From assembly GCA_022072455.1 (NCBI GenBank), contig JAJVHY010000020.1:186001-250000 (forward strand): a DNA stretch of 64,000 bases, given 5' to 3'. Below, piece by piece: positions 17,027-25,617 of this stretch; position 1 is the stretch's first letter, and every line of letters starts with the position of its first letter. Origin of the DNA: Verrucomicrobiia bacterium. GTDB lineage: Bacteria; Verrucomicrobiota; Verrucomicrobiia; Palsa-1439. The translations under genes were made by a program, and so were the position numbers. Under the pieces are notes generated by a model, which searched no databases, was not told where the DNA came from, and was given only the letters and a program-made list of their open reading frames with translations.

Positions 17027-18174
17027 ACGCACCGGCCTGGCTCGAAAAACAACGCGACGTGGCGCGGCAGACCTTCGACCGTCTCCCCCTCCCCACCCGC
17101 CGGGACGTCGATTGGCAGCGGTTCGACATCCGCAAACTCAAACTCGATAAAGTCGCCGAACCAGCTCTCACCGAGAAGCTCTCCGCGTCACCCGGCAACG
17201 GCGTCATCTTCTGCGACATGGCCACTGCCATCGCGAAGCACAGCGACATCGTCAAAGAATATCTCGGCAAAGGCATTTCGCCAGACGAGCCGAACAAGTT
17301 CAACGCCCTCCACGTCTCGCGCTTGAATACCGGCGCGTTCCTGTACGTGCCGCGCGACGTGAAACTGACCGTGCCGCTCGAAATTCTTTACACGCTTACC
17401 GGTGCGAGCGGTTTCCCGCACACGCTCGTGGTCATCGAGCCGGGCGCGGAGGCGACGCTCGTGCAGAAGTTTACCGGCGGACCTACCGGCGACATGAGCA
17501 TTCACGCTTCGGGTACGGAAGTCTTCGTCAAGGAAGGCGGCCACCTCCACTACATCAGCTACCAGAACTTCAATCCGAACGTGTACGACTTCACGCTCAA
17601 GCGCGCCCACGTCGCGCGCGACGCGGAGATCGACTGGGTTATCGGCATGTTTGGCGCGAGCTTCCAGCGGTACGACATCGAATGCGTCATGGAAGGCGAA
17701 GGCGGCAACAGTTTCATGTACGGCGTCGGTTTCGCGGAACACAACCAGCAGTTCGGCCAATTCACGAAACAGCATCACAAGGTTGGCAACACGACCAGCG
17801 ACCTGCTTTTCAAAAACGTCCTGCGCGATTCCGCCGTTACCAACTACTCCGGTACGATCAAAGTCGAAAAGAACGCCAACGGCACGAATGCGTATCAGTC
17901 CAACAAGAACCTCGTCCTCAGCGACAAGGTCAAGTGCGACACGAAGCCGATTTTGGAAATCGAATCGAACCAACTCCGTTGCACCCACGGCGCGACCGTC
18001 GGCCGGTTGGAGGAACAGCACCTCTATTATCTTCGGGCCCGCGGCTTACCGGAGGAGCAGGCCCGTGAAGTTCTCCTCGAAGCGTTTCTCGACCCAGTCT
18101 TGGCTCGAATTCAGGTTGAGGACGTGTACAAGGAATTCAGCTCGCTCATTCACCAAAAGGTTATCCGCAAGTGA
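17023..18174 (+). CDS. sufD: Fe-S cluster assembly protein SufD
   Basis: 383 residues, start overlapping the sufB stop (ATGA). The right-handed beta-helix core shared with SufB is visible (residues about 100-330), ending with TKPILEIESNQLRCTHGATV and YYLRARGLPEEQAREVLLEAF, both family landmarks. SufD pairs with SufB and SufC in the scaffold complex and is linked to iron delivery. Its last 4 bases overlap the sufS start. Confidence 0.95.
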   Translation: MNAPAWLEKQRDVARQTFDRLPLPTRRDVDWQRFDIRKLKLDKVAEPALTEKLSASPGNGVIFCDMATAIAKHSDIVKEYLGKGISPDEPNKFNALHVSRLNTGAFLYVPRDVKLTVPLEILYTLTGASGFPHTLVVIEPGAEATLVQKFTGGPTGDMSIHASGTEVFVKEGGHLHYISYQNFNPNVYDFTLKRAHVARDAEIDWVIGMFGASFQRYDIECVMEGEGGNSFMYGVGFAEHNQQFGQFTKQHHKVGNTTSDLLFKNVLRDSAVTNYSGTIKVEKNANGTNAYQSNKNLVLSDKVKCDTKPILEIESNQLRCTHGATVGRLEEQHLYYLRARGLPEEQAREVLLEAFLDPVLARIQVEDVYKEFSSLIHQKVIRK

Positions 18175-19430
18175 TCGAACGCCTCGACGCCGTCGAACTC
18201 GAAGAAATCCGCGACGACTTCCCAATCTTGCAACAACGGGTCCACGGCAAACCGCTCATCTACTTCGACAATGCCGCGACCTCCCAAAAACCCCGGCAAG
18301 TCATCGAAACATTAAACGACTACTACCGGCGCTACAACGCGAACGTTCATCGAGGCATCCATGCCCTTGCCGAACGCGCGACGCGCGAATACGAACTCGC
18401 CCGGCACACAATTGCCAAGTTCATCAATGCTCCCGCGCCTGAAACCGTCGTCTTCACTCGTGGTACAACCGAGGCCATCAACCTCGTCGCTTACTCGTGG
18501 GCACGAGCGAATCTCAAACAAGGCGACGAAATTCTCATCACGTGGATGGAGCACCACAGCAATATCGTCCCGTGGTATCAGGTCGCCGCAGCGACAGGCG
18601 CCGTCATCAAGCGCATCGACTTAAACGCCGACGGCACCCTCGCGATACCGGCCATCAACCCACGCACCAAGCTCGTCGCCGTCACGCAATGCTCGAACGT
18701 CCTCGGCACAATCAATCCGGTCAAGGAGCTGGCTGCGGCCGCCCACAAAGTCGGCGCGCTCATTCTCGTGGACGGTGCGCAGAGCGTGCCGCATCTCGCG
18801 GTGGACGTGCAGGCACTCGACGCGGACTTCTTTGTCTTTAGCGGTCACAAGATGCTCGGGCCAACGGCGTCTGGCGTTCTGTACGGCAAGCGCGCTTTGC
18901 TCGAAGGCATGCCCCCGTTTATGGGCGGCGGTGAGATGATCCGGGAAGTCTCCGCGACCGGCTTCACGACCAACGACCTTCCCTATAAATTTGAAGCCGG
19001 TACGCCGAACATCGCCGAATCCATCGGTCTCGGAATCGCGGTGGATTACCTCCAGAAAGTCGGCCTCGACAAAATCCGGCAACACGAGAAAGAGATCACC
19101 GCCTACGCGCTCGAACGCCTCCAAGAAATGATCGAAATCAAGATTTACGGCCCGCTCGATGCTGAAAAACGCGGCGGTCTCGTGGCGTTTACATTCAGCG
19201 ACATCCACCCGCATGACTTGGCGACATTCTTCGACCAGGAAGGCATCGCGATCCGCGCCGGTCACCATTGCGCCATGCCGTTGCACAAACATCTCGGCAT
19301 CGGTGCCACAGCGCGCGCCAGTTTCTACCTCTACAACACGCGCGCGGAAGTGGATGCACTGGTCGCCACGTTGCAGAAGGCCAAGAAATTCTTCGGCGCG
19401 TGCCCGACCGGTCGAGCACTCGGTTTCTGA
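18171..19430 (+). CDS. sufS: Cysteine desulfurase SufS
   Basis: 419 residues from a GTG overlapping sufD (GTGA). It is a PLP enzyme that takes sulfur from cysteine for cluster assembly. The PLP-binding Lys sits in FSGHKMLGPT near 226, and the catalytic Cys in RAGHHCAMPL near 367, the SufS-type (group II) arrangement. The N-terminus has YFDNAATSQKP, and WMEHHSNIVPW is present. No sufE, sufU or other sulfur carrier follows; the operon ends at a hairpin-rich element. The partner must be encoded elsewhere. Confidence 0.96.
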   Translation: MIERLDAVELEEIRDDFPILQQRVHGKPLIYFDNAATSQKPRQVIETLNDYYRRYNANVHRGIHALAERATREYELARHTIAKFINAPAPETVVFTRGTTEAINLVAYSWARANLKQGDEILITWMEHHSNIVPWYQVAAATGAVIKRIDLNADGTLAIPAINPRTKLVAVTQCSNVLGTINPVKELAAAAHKVGALILVDGAQSVPHLAVDVQALDADFFVFSGHKMLGPTASGVLYGKRALLEGMPPFMGGGEMIREVSATGFTTNDLPYKFEAGTPNIAESIGLGIAVDYLQKVGLDKIRQHEKEITAYALERLQEMIEIKIYGPLDAEKRGGLVAFTFSDIHPHDLATFFDQEGIAIRAGHHCAMPLHKHLGIGATARASFYLYNTRAEVDALVATLQKAKKFFGACPTGRALGF

Positions 19431-19433
19431 GTT

Positions 19434-19496
19434 GGGTGCGCTATTGCGCACCGCGGACGGTTCTCACGATTTAAATTGGTGCGCAATAGCGCACCC
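19434..19496. repeat. REPIN-like doublet / bidirectional hairpin between convergent genes
   Basis: Two 19-bp arms, 19434-19452 and 19478-19496, are perfect inverted copies of each other. Each arm is also itself a hairpin (GGTGCGC-tatt-GCGCACC). The right arm is bordered by CTAC, so on the minus strand it reads GTAG plus hairpin, as in REP elements; the left border is GTTG. It fills the gap between sufS and the convergent oxidoreductase gene, whose stop codon it touches, and could act as a transcription barrier for both. Confidence 0.8.
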
Positions 19497-20527
19497 TACT
19501 TGTACCGCGACTTCAGTGTGGCGCCCTTTTTTGCGCTCTGATTCGCCAGATCAAGAATATGAATCGGCCGGCGCGCCCACTCACCGGTGATGACCAGCCT
19601 CTCGCCCTTCGTTAGATGGTCGGCGATGTTCTGGTAGAACTTCCAACCTTCGTCGGGATGCTTGCTGGTCGTGCTCGTGGTTCTGTTGCCGTCGCGGAGA
19701 ATGTGGGTATTTTCGGGTCCATCGATGATGTAATTGCCCTGAGTGCCGACCAACTCGACCCAGCCGCGCTTCGGGTTGGAATCGAGTTGCGTGATGCAGA
19801 GCGTAAGGACGACCCCGTTCTTGAAGCGCACCACGGCAAAGCCTTCGTCTTCGTTGGCGTCATTCTTCCACTTGGTCTGCGGCCCCCAAAAACCGTACTT
19901 GGCGAAGCCGGTCACCTCGACGATTTCGGAGCGGACAAGTTGGAGGCTGTACTCAAGCAAATGCACACCCCAATCGTAGAGGATGCCGCCGGAGATGGAT
20001 TTGCTGGTGCGCCACCAATCACCAGGTTTATTCCGACTGCCCATGTGGGCTTCGATGCGGACAATGTCGCCAATGCAGCGGTTCGTCACGACATCCTTCA
20101 CCGCCTGCTGCGCCCGACCGTCCCAATGGCGGTTGTGATACGTCGAGATGATGACGCCCTTCTGCTTCGCAGTCTTGATCATCGTGTCGCACTCGGCGGT
20201 GGTGATCGCCATCGGCTTTTCGCAGACCACATGCCGACCGGCGCGCAAGGCTTCGAGGCCGAGCTTGGCGTGGGTGTTATGCGGCGTGATGATCGCCAGC
20301 AGGTTCACGTCCGACTTCTTCAACATCTCCGTCAACGTCGCGTAGGTTTCAATTCCCGGGAAATCGGTTTGGGCCACTGCCAGCCGTGCTGCGTCAATTT
20401 CGGCGACCGCGACCGGCGTCATCCCGGCGCGTTTCATTTCGTTCAGGTGGGCTTTGCCCATGTTGAAGGCGCCGCCGTAACCGACAACACCGACTTTAAT
20501 ATCACTGGCATTTGAAAATCGTTTCAT
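19496..20527 (-). CDS. Gfo/Idh/MocA family NAD(P)-dependent oxidoreductase
   Basis: 343 residues from the ATG at 20527. The N-terminal Rossmann motif VGVVGYGGAFNMGKAHL has an unusual spacing of the GxGxxG glycines. The central H-x-x-H-x-like segment is replaced by YHNRHWDGRAQQAV. The motif CEKPMAITTAECDTMI (residues about 96-111) contains the family EKP lysine, which usually takes part in catalysis. Family members oxidise or reduce sugars and cyclitols; substrate unknown. A twin-arginine signal, common in secreted verrucomicrobial members, is absent, so it is cytoplasmic. It is a single gene convergent with the suf operon. Confidence 0.9.
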   Translation of the reverse strand: MKRFSNASDIKVGVVGYGGAFNMGKAHLNEMKRAGMTPVAVAEIDAARLAVAQTDFPGIETYATLTEMLKKSDVNLLAIITPHNTHAKLGLEALRAGRHVVCEKPMAITTAECDTMIKTAKQKGVIISTYHNRHWDGRAQQAVKDVVTNRCIGDIVRIEAHMGSRNKPGDWWRTSKSISGGILYDWGVHLLEYSLQLVRSEIVEVTGFAKYGFWGPQTKWKNDANEDEGFAVVRFKNGVVLTLCITQLDSNPKRGWVELVGTQGNYIIDGPENTHILRDGNRTTSTTSKHPDEGWKFYQNIADHLTKGERLVITGEWARRPIHILDLANQSAKKGATLKSRYK

Positions 20528-20549
20528 AGTGGGCGGACGCATACCACGC

Positions 20550-21449
20550 TTAGCGCGGCAACTTCAAGTCCGATAACGCCACCCCCTCGCGCCGCTGAAT
20601 CACCGCCTCGACCTTCGGCACATACATCTGCGTCTCCGCCGGCAAACGGATGGCAATTTCATCGAAACCCTTGGCACCGTGTTTCTCCAACGCGCGGCGC
20701 ACGGTGCCCTCGCCGGCATTGTAAGCCGCCAAAATCAACCGCCAGTCCTTGAACTTGCCGGCGAGGTATTTCAAGTACTTCGCGGCGGCGGTTGCGTTCT
20801 TGTCGGGATTGAGACGTTGATCGAATGGCCAGACACTCAGTTCCAGGAATTTCGCCGTCGCCGGCATGAGTTGGAACAAGCCAACGGCACCCACTGGACT
20901 CCGGGCCTTGGGGTTGAATCCGGATTCGACTTCCGCCAGCCAGACCATTTCGGGAGTGATCCCTTCCGAGATGAACAACTTTTTCAATCGTGGCACCAGC
21001 GTCTCAATTTTGGTCGGCACCGGTTCGCGCTGCAATTGTTCGGCCCATTTTTTGCGGATGACCACCGGACTTGGCGGCGGCGCTGGGGGTTGATCTGCCG
21101 GCGGCGCCGGAATGGTCAGGCGCAATTCCGTGGCGACATCAAGATAGTCCAACCGGGCTCGCAACCAGGCGGCATAGGGTTCGGCTTCGGCCAAGTTATC
21201 AAGGACCGGCAGGAGCGCACGGGCGACCGTCCGTAATTCGGCCAGATCGAGCACATACTCACCCTGAAGCCGGTGCTGAAGCTGCTTGCAGACAGCTTCC
21301 AGTTGCTTCTCGTCCAATGCGTCGAGGACCGGCGCCTCCAAGTCTTCAAAAAACACAGGATCGAACTCGAGGTCCTGAGCTGATCCCGGCACAAGCTGGG
21401 CAAACAGCACCGCGACTCCGCCCGCGAGAATGAGTGACCGGAAGTTCAT
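20550..21449 (-). CDS. Lytic transglycosylase (SLT domain)
   Basis: 299 residues starting at the ATG at 21449, which gives a signal peptide (LILAGGVAVLFAQLVPGSAQ); a longer in-frame start adds 39 residues without support. After a Pro-rich linker (residues about 115-130) the SLT domain has the catalytic Glu175 in AEVESGFNP, then GLFQLMPATA and LAAYNAGEGTVRRAL. Such enzymes cleave peptidoglycan between MurNAc and GlcNAc in the periplasm, forming 1,6-anhydro ends. It is transcribed away from the polysaccharide locus, with 115 bases between the two starts. Confidence 0.93.
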   Translation of the reverse strand: MNFRSLILAGGVAVLFAQLVPGSAQDLEFDPVFFEDLEAPVLDALDEKQLEAVCKQLQHRLQGEYVLDLAELRTVARALLPVLDNLAEAEPYAAWLRARLDYLDVATELRLTIPAPPADQPPAPPPSPVVIRKKWAEQLQREPVPTKIETLVPRLKKLFISEGITPEMVWLAEVESGFNPKARSPVGAVGLFQLMPATAKFLELSVWPFDQRLNPDKNATAAAKYLKYLAGKFKDWRLILAAYNAGEGTVRRALEKHGAKGFDEIAIRLPAETQMYVPKVEAVIQRREGVALSDLKLPR

Positions 21450-21564
21450 GATACTTTCACCGCTACCACCATTTCGCACCCGCGTCGAGTGTTGAGAAAA
21501 GCCCAAAAACACTCGACTACCCCAAGCCATTCGACTACTCCTTTCCTGAAAACCCCACTGGATC

Positions 21565-22284
21565 ATGGATCAGCTCACCACCATCGTCATGCCGTTCTAC
21601 AACGAGGAGGCCAACGTCGAGCGCGTAGTCAGGGAGTTGTCAACCGCGTTCGATGGTACTGCCATTCGCGTGGAGTTTGTATGTGTTTGCAACGGTTCTC
21701 GTGATCGCACTGGCGAAATCCTCGCTAACCTCGCGCAGGCTGACTCGCGAATAAAAATTGTCACGGTCGCTGTCAACCAAGGCTACGGGTACGGAGTTCG
21801 CCAAGGACTAGCCGCCGCCACCGGCGCCATCGTGGGGTATTTGGATGGCGATGGCCAGGTCCTGCCGGCGGATGTGATTCAAGTGCTCCACCGGATGGCA
21901 CACCAACGCGCGGCAAAAACAATTCGCGTCACCCGGGACGACGGGTGGCAACGTCGACTTGTCTCGGCGATTTACAATTGCCTGTTTCGTGTCCTCTTTG
22001 GATTCCGAGCACACGACGTCAACGCCAAACCAAAATTCCTCCACAAGGAAGACCTTGCAAAACTCGCGCTCGTGTCGAATGATTGGTTTATTGATGCAGA
22101 GGTGATGATCAAGAGTGCCGCACTCGGAATTCACTGGGATGAAATCCCCGTGCGCTTCCGCGAACGGACCGGTGGCTCGTCCAACGTGCGGATAAGTTCA
22201 ATTATCGAGTTTTTGAATAATCTGGGCTGTTGGCGATTCGGACAACTGTACAACACATGGAAACGAACAACGTTACCGTCGTAA
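21565..22284 (+). CDS. Glycosyltransferase family 2
   Basis: 239 residues. The GT-A start TIVMPFYNEEANVERVV and a DGDGQ segment near residues 95-98 (sugar-nucleotide/metal site) are present. The C-terminal part (EIPVRFRERTGGSSNVRISS) resembles polyisoprenyl-phosphate glycosyltransferases of the DPM1/GtrB type, but no C-terminal membrane helices are seen. It opens the surface polysaccharide locus and overlaps rfbF by 28 bases, so it is probably in the same operon. Confidence 0.88.
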   Translation: MDQLTTIVMPFYNEEANVERVVRELSTAFDGTAIRVEFVCVCNGSRDRTGEILANLAQADSRIKIVTVAVNQGYGYGVRQGLAAATGAIVGYLDGDGQVLPADVIQVLHRMAHQRAAKTIRVTRDDGWQRRLVSAIYNCLFRVLFGFRAHDVNAKPKFLHKEDLAKLALVSNDWFIDAEVMIKSAALGIHWDEIPVRFRERTGGSSNVRISSIIEFLNNLGCWRFGQLYNTWKRTTLPS

Positions 22285-23048
22285 TCTTCTGCGGGGGCCG
22301 CGGTACGCGCTTCAGCGAACAGACCGAACTGCGCCCTAAACCGCTCATTGAGGTTGGCGACCGGCCAATCCTGTGGCACATCATGAAAATCTACTCGCAC
22401 TATGGCTTCCACCGGTTCGTCCTGCCGGTTGGCTACAAAGGCGCGATGATCAAGGACTATTTCCTCAATTACGAATCCCGCAACCGCGACTTCACCATCC
22501 ACCTCGGCGGCGGCAAAAAACCCGCGTACCTTCGCAAACACGACGAGGGTCGTTGGCAGGTGTCACTCGTGGATACCGGCGTCAACACCATGACCGGCGC
22601 GCGCCTCTCCCGCATCCGCAAACATATCAAAACCCGCTATCTCATGCTCACCTATGGCGACGGCGTGGGAAATATTGACCTCCAAAGGCTGCTGACGTTT
22701 CACAAAAACCACGGCAAAATCGCCACCGTTACTGGCGTGCATCCTCCCTCGCGGTTCGGCGAGCTTGTCTGCCGGGGAAATCAGGTCCAACGCTTCAGCG
22801 AAAAACCCCAAGTGTCCGAAGGCATCATCAACGGCGGCTTTTTCGTCTTCGACACCCGCGTATTTGACTACGTCACCGACGACGAAACACTGACCTTCGA
22901 GCGCGAACCCCTCACCCAACTGGCGGCAGACGGCGAACTCATGGTGTACCGGCATACGGGATTCTGGCAACCGATGGACACGTACCGGGACTGGCAGATT
23001 CTCAATGACGCCTGGCAAACCGGCAAAGCACCTTGGAAATTTTGGTGA
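22257..23048 (+). CDS. rfbF: Glucose-1-phosphate cytidylyltransferase
   Basis: 263 residues from the ATG at 22257, which overlaps the upstream gene but matches the family N-terminus. The nucleotidyltransferase signature CGGRGTRFSEQTELRPKPLI is followed by YGDGVGNIDLQRLL (metal site) and FWQPMDTYRDWQILND at the C-terminus. The family converts glucose-1-phosphate and CTP to CDP-glucose, the entry to CDP-dideoxyhexoses such as abequose, paratose and tyvelose. The next gene looks like the enzyme for the following step and overlaps by 4 bases. Confidence 0.9.
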   Translation: METNNVTVVIFCGGRGTRFSEQTELRPKPLIEVGDRPILWHIMKIYSHYGFHRFVLPVGYKGAMIKDYFLNYESRNRDFTIHLGGGKKPAYLRKHDEGRWQVSLVDTGVNTMTGARLSRIRKHIKTRYLMLTYGDGVGNIDLQRLLTFHKNHGKIATVTGVHPPSRFGELVCRGNQVQRFSEKPQVSEGIINGGFFVFDTRVFDYVTDDETLTFEREPLTQLAADGELMVYRHTGFWQPMDTYRDWQILNDAWQTGKAPWKFW

Positions 23049-24007
23049 ATTGGCACAATAAAAAAATCTTCGTCACCGGCGGCAATGGCTTCCTCGGCTC
23101 ATGGCTAGTGAAACGCCTCATCGCAGAGGGCGCCGAAGTAAGTTGCCTCATTTACGAGGACCTGCCGGCTTCAGTCTATTCCCGCGAAAAACTCGACAAA
23201 CACGTCTGCATCATACCGGGCCGTCTCGAAGACGCGGAACTGCTTCACCGCACCCTGCGCACCGGTAAGTTCGACGCCGTCTTTCATCTTGCCGCCCAAG
23301 CTATCGTCGGGATCGCCAATCGCGATCCGGCGCCGACGTTCGGTGCGAACATTCTCGGCACCTGGAATCTCCTCGAAGCCTGCCGGCTCAATCCCGTGGC
23401 CGCCATCGTCGTTGCGTCAAGTGATAAAGCCTATGGCGACAGTTCCAACCTCCCCTACCGGGAAGACCATCCCCTGCGCGGAATTCATCCGTATGACGTC
23501 TCGAAGTCCTGCGCCGATCTGATTGCCGGCGCGTACCACGCCACCTATCAACTGCCGGTTACCGTCACGCGATGCGGCAACATCATCGGCGGCGGTGATT
23601 CCAACTGGAACCGTATCGTTCCCGGCACGATTCAATCCCTCTTGCGCGGCGAACGACCGATCGTGCGCAGCGACGGGTTGTTCGTCCGCGACTATGTCTA
23701 TGTCGAGGACATCGTGGATGCGTACCTCGTCATCGGTACCGCTGCCGGCGCCGGCAAGTTTCACGGCGAGGCATGGAATGTGAGCAACGATCAACCGGTC
23801 AATGTCCTACAAGTGGTGGACGCCTTGCGGAAAATATGCCGGCGGGAGGATTTGTTGCCGGACATTCGCAACGAAGCCTCGCATGAAATTCGCGAGCAAT
23901 ACCTCGATTCATCGAAAATCCGGCGGCACCTCGGCTGGAAACCCGGTCACGATCTTGCCGCGGCCTTGCGCAAATCGGTCGAGTGGTACCGCGCCAACGG
24001 CGTATGA
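23045..24007 (+). CDS. NAD-dependent sugar dehydratase/epimerase, CDP-glucose 4,6-dehydratase-like
   Basis: 320 residues from the GTG at 23045, which overlaps the rfbF stop as GTGA. This is an extended SDR: the NAD motif VTGGNGFLGSW near residue 11, an ASSDKAYGDS catalytic segment, and YDVSK with the YxxxK pair. The SSDKAYG and RCGNIIGGGDSNWNRIVPG blocks match CDP-glucose 4,6-dehydratase (RfbG) more closely than RmlB, and the position right after rfbF agrees. The product would be CDP-4-keto-6-deoxyglucose. A related GDP- or UDP-sugar enzyme cannot be excluded. Confidence 0.8.
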   Translation: MNWHNKKIFVTGGNGFLGSWLVKRLIAEGAEVSCLIYEDLPASVYSREKLDKHVCIIPGRLEDAELLHRTLRTGKFDAVFHLAAQAIVGIANRDPAPTFGANILGTWNLLEACRLNPVAAIVVASSDKAYGDSSNLPYREDHPLRGIHPYDVSKSCADLIAGAYHATYQLPVTVTRCGNIIGGGDSNWNRIVPGTIQSLLRGERPIVRSDGLFVRDYVYVEDIVDAYLVIGTAAGAGKFHGEAWNVSNDQPVNVLQVVDALRKICRREDLLPDIRNEASHEIREQYLDSSKIRRHLGWKPGHDLAAALRKSVEWYRANGV

Positions 24008-24825
24008 CCAGCGCCTTCGTGACCGGCGCGACCGGCTTTCTCGGCCGGCACTTGTGCGCAGCCTTGCGCGCACGCGGCGTGACCGTTCACGAGTACCGGC
24101 GCGACCAAGGCGACATTGCCGCCGCCACCGCCATGTGCACCGCGATTGGGTCAGCACGACCGGATTGCGTTTTTCATCTGGCGGCTGACACCCGGCGTGA
24201 TGTTCAGTTACCGGAGATGTTTCAGACTAATGTGGTCGGCACCCAAAACGTCCTGCAAGCCGCGGGCGACTGTCCAGTCGTGGTCGTGGGAAGTTTTGAG
24301 GAATACGGCGATTGCCCGACGCCCTTCCGCGAAGACATGGCCCCGCAACCCCGATCTCCGTATGGCATCAGCAAAGCGATTGCAACAGCACTGGCGACGG
24401 CGCGCGGGGCTACCGTGATTCGATTGCCAGTGGTGTACGGCCCCGGGCAGCCGCCGGAAAGTTTTATCGGGGGCCTCTGTGCCGCCCGGCGCGCCGGCAA
24501 GCGGCTGGCGATGTCCCCCGGCGAGCAGACGAGGGATTTTCTTTTTGTTTCTGACGCCGTTACAGCGTTGTTACTGGCCGGTGAAAAATTTACGGGTTGC
24601 CGGGGCGAGATTTTCAACGCCTGCACCGGTCAGCCCGTGTCGCTCCGGGAAGTGGCAATCCAACTTGGCGACATTGCCGATTTTGGCGCGCTACCCTACC
24701 GGGAAAACGAGCAGATGCGCTACGTCGGAGATCCCGGCAAGATTCAGCGCGCTCTCGGTTGGCGCGCCAAGGTGTCATTGTCTGATGGGCTGTGCCGCAC
24801 GCTTGCAGGCGACACACAGCAGTGA
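24004..24825 (+). CDS. NAD-dependent epimerase/dehydratase
   Basis: 273 residues, start overlapping the previous stop (ATGA). SDR fold: VTGATGFLGRHLC at the N-terminus, HLAADTRRDVQ, then GSFEEYGD, and YGISK carrying the YxxxK catalytic pair. Such proteins reduce, epimerise or dehydrate nucleotide sugars. As the third CDP-sugar gene it could act on CDP-4-keto-6-deoxyglucose, but the exact reaction is not evident. The last 51 bases overlap the 3' end of the convergent methyltransferase gene. Confidence 0.85.
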   Translation: MTSAFVTGATGFLGRHLCAALRARGVTVHEYRRDQGDIAAATAMCTAIGSARPDCVFHLAADTRRDVQLPEMFQTNVVGTQNVLQAAGDCPVVVVGSFEEYGDCPTPFREDMAPQPRSPYGISKAIATALATARGATVIRLPVVYGPGQPPESFIGGLCAARRAGKRLAMSPGEQTRDFLFVSDAVTALLLAGEKFTGCRGEIFNACTGQPVSLREVAIQLGDIADFGALPYRENEQMRYVGDPGKIQRALGWRAKVSLSDGLCRTLAGDTQQ

Positions 24826-25548
24826 CACTCCAAACGGCAGGTTGCCAGCCCGCAGTAGATGTTTCTCCATCGCAAAGATTTTGCGCAGGAGCGTGTTGAT
24901 GAATCTAATCCGGGGTTGCCGCATGTCGGAACGGACATCGGCGGCAGTCTTCCCGCGATTGAGTCCAAGCAGGCGAAAGGTCAACCGAACCGCTGCGACA
25001 ATCGGAAAGAGGACCACGTTAAAGTAGCTGGTCTTGGCGATCTCAAATCCGGCTGCAGTCAACACGCTCTGCAACTGCGCGGCGTGATACCGACGGAAGT
25101 GGTAATTCACGATGTCTTGGCGGCCCCAGAGCCACTGGAATGCCGGCACGGTGATGATAGCAACTCCCCCCGGTTTCAAGACCCGAAATAGCTCGCGCGC
25201 AGCGAGAGCATCATCGGAGAGGTGTTCAAGGACATCGAACATGCAGACCACATCGAATTTCGCTGCCGCAAACGGGAGTTTCATTCCGTCGGCAGCCACG
25301 AGGGTGTCGAGTTGTTGGGCTTGGCAATGCGATAATGCGTCGAAAGTGAAATCGGTTGAGACGAGCCGGCCAAATTGTGCGAGCATGGGGCGAAGACCGC
25401 CCGGCCCGCAGCCCAAATCAAGCATTCGCCGCGAGCGGTCTGCGGGAACGACTTGCCGGAGGATGCTTTCGAGAATTTCACCGCGCGCGAGATACCACCA
25501 ATGCGTGTTTTGCAGCGTCGCGTATTCCACGTAATACGAGGTTTTCAA
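24775..25548 (-). CDS. Class I SAM-dependent methyltransferase
   Basis: 257 residues. The start appears to be TTG at 25548; a GTG seven codons later is an alternative, and no nearby ATG exists. The SAM-binding motif I is MLDLGCGPGGLRPML (residues about 41-55), with VVCMFDVLEHLSDD (motif II region) and LKPGGVAIITVP (motif III). The C-terminal 60 residues include a hydrophobic segment (NVVLFPIVAAVRLTFRLLG). A methyl acceptor on a glycan or lipid is likely from the context. It runs against the direction of its neighbours. Confidence 0.85.
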   Translation of the reverse strand: MKTSYYVEYATLQNTHWWYLARGEILESILRQVVPADRSRRMLDLGCGPGGLRPMLAQFGRLVSTDFTFDALSHCQAQQLDTLVAADGMKLPFAAAKFDVVCMFDVLEHLSDDALAARELFRVLKPGGVAIITVPAFQWLWGRQDIVNYHFRRYHAAQLQSVLTAAGFEIAKTSYFNVVLFPIVAAVRLTFRLLGLNRGKTAADVRSDMRQPRIRFINTLLRKIFAMEKHLLRAGNLPFGVSLLCVACKRAAQPIRQ

Positions 25549-25617
25549 GTCGGCTCAGTATAGGGGCGTGAAAATGTCGTTGCAATGGCGGAACGGATTC
25601 GGGCATGACTAGCCTCC

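Noticed and set aside
21450-21564. Promoter for the polysaccharide locus
   Set aside because: The 115-base divergent gap must hold promoters, but no convincing -35/-10 pair was found, so none is listed.
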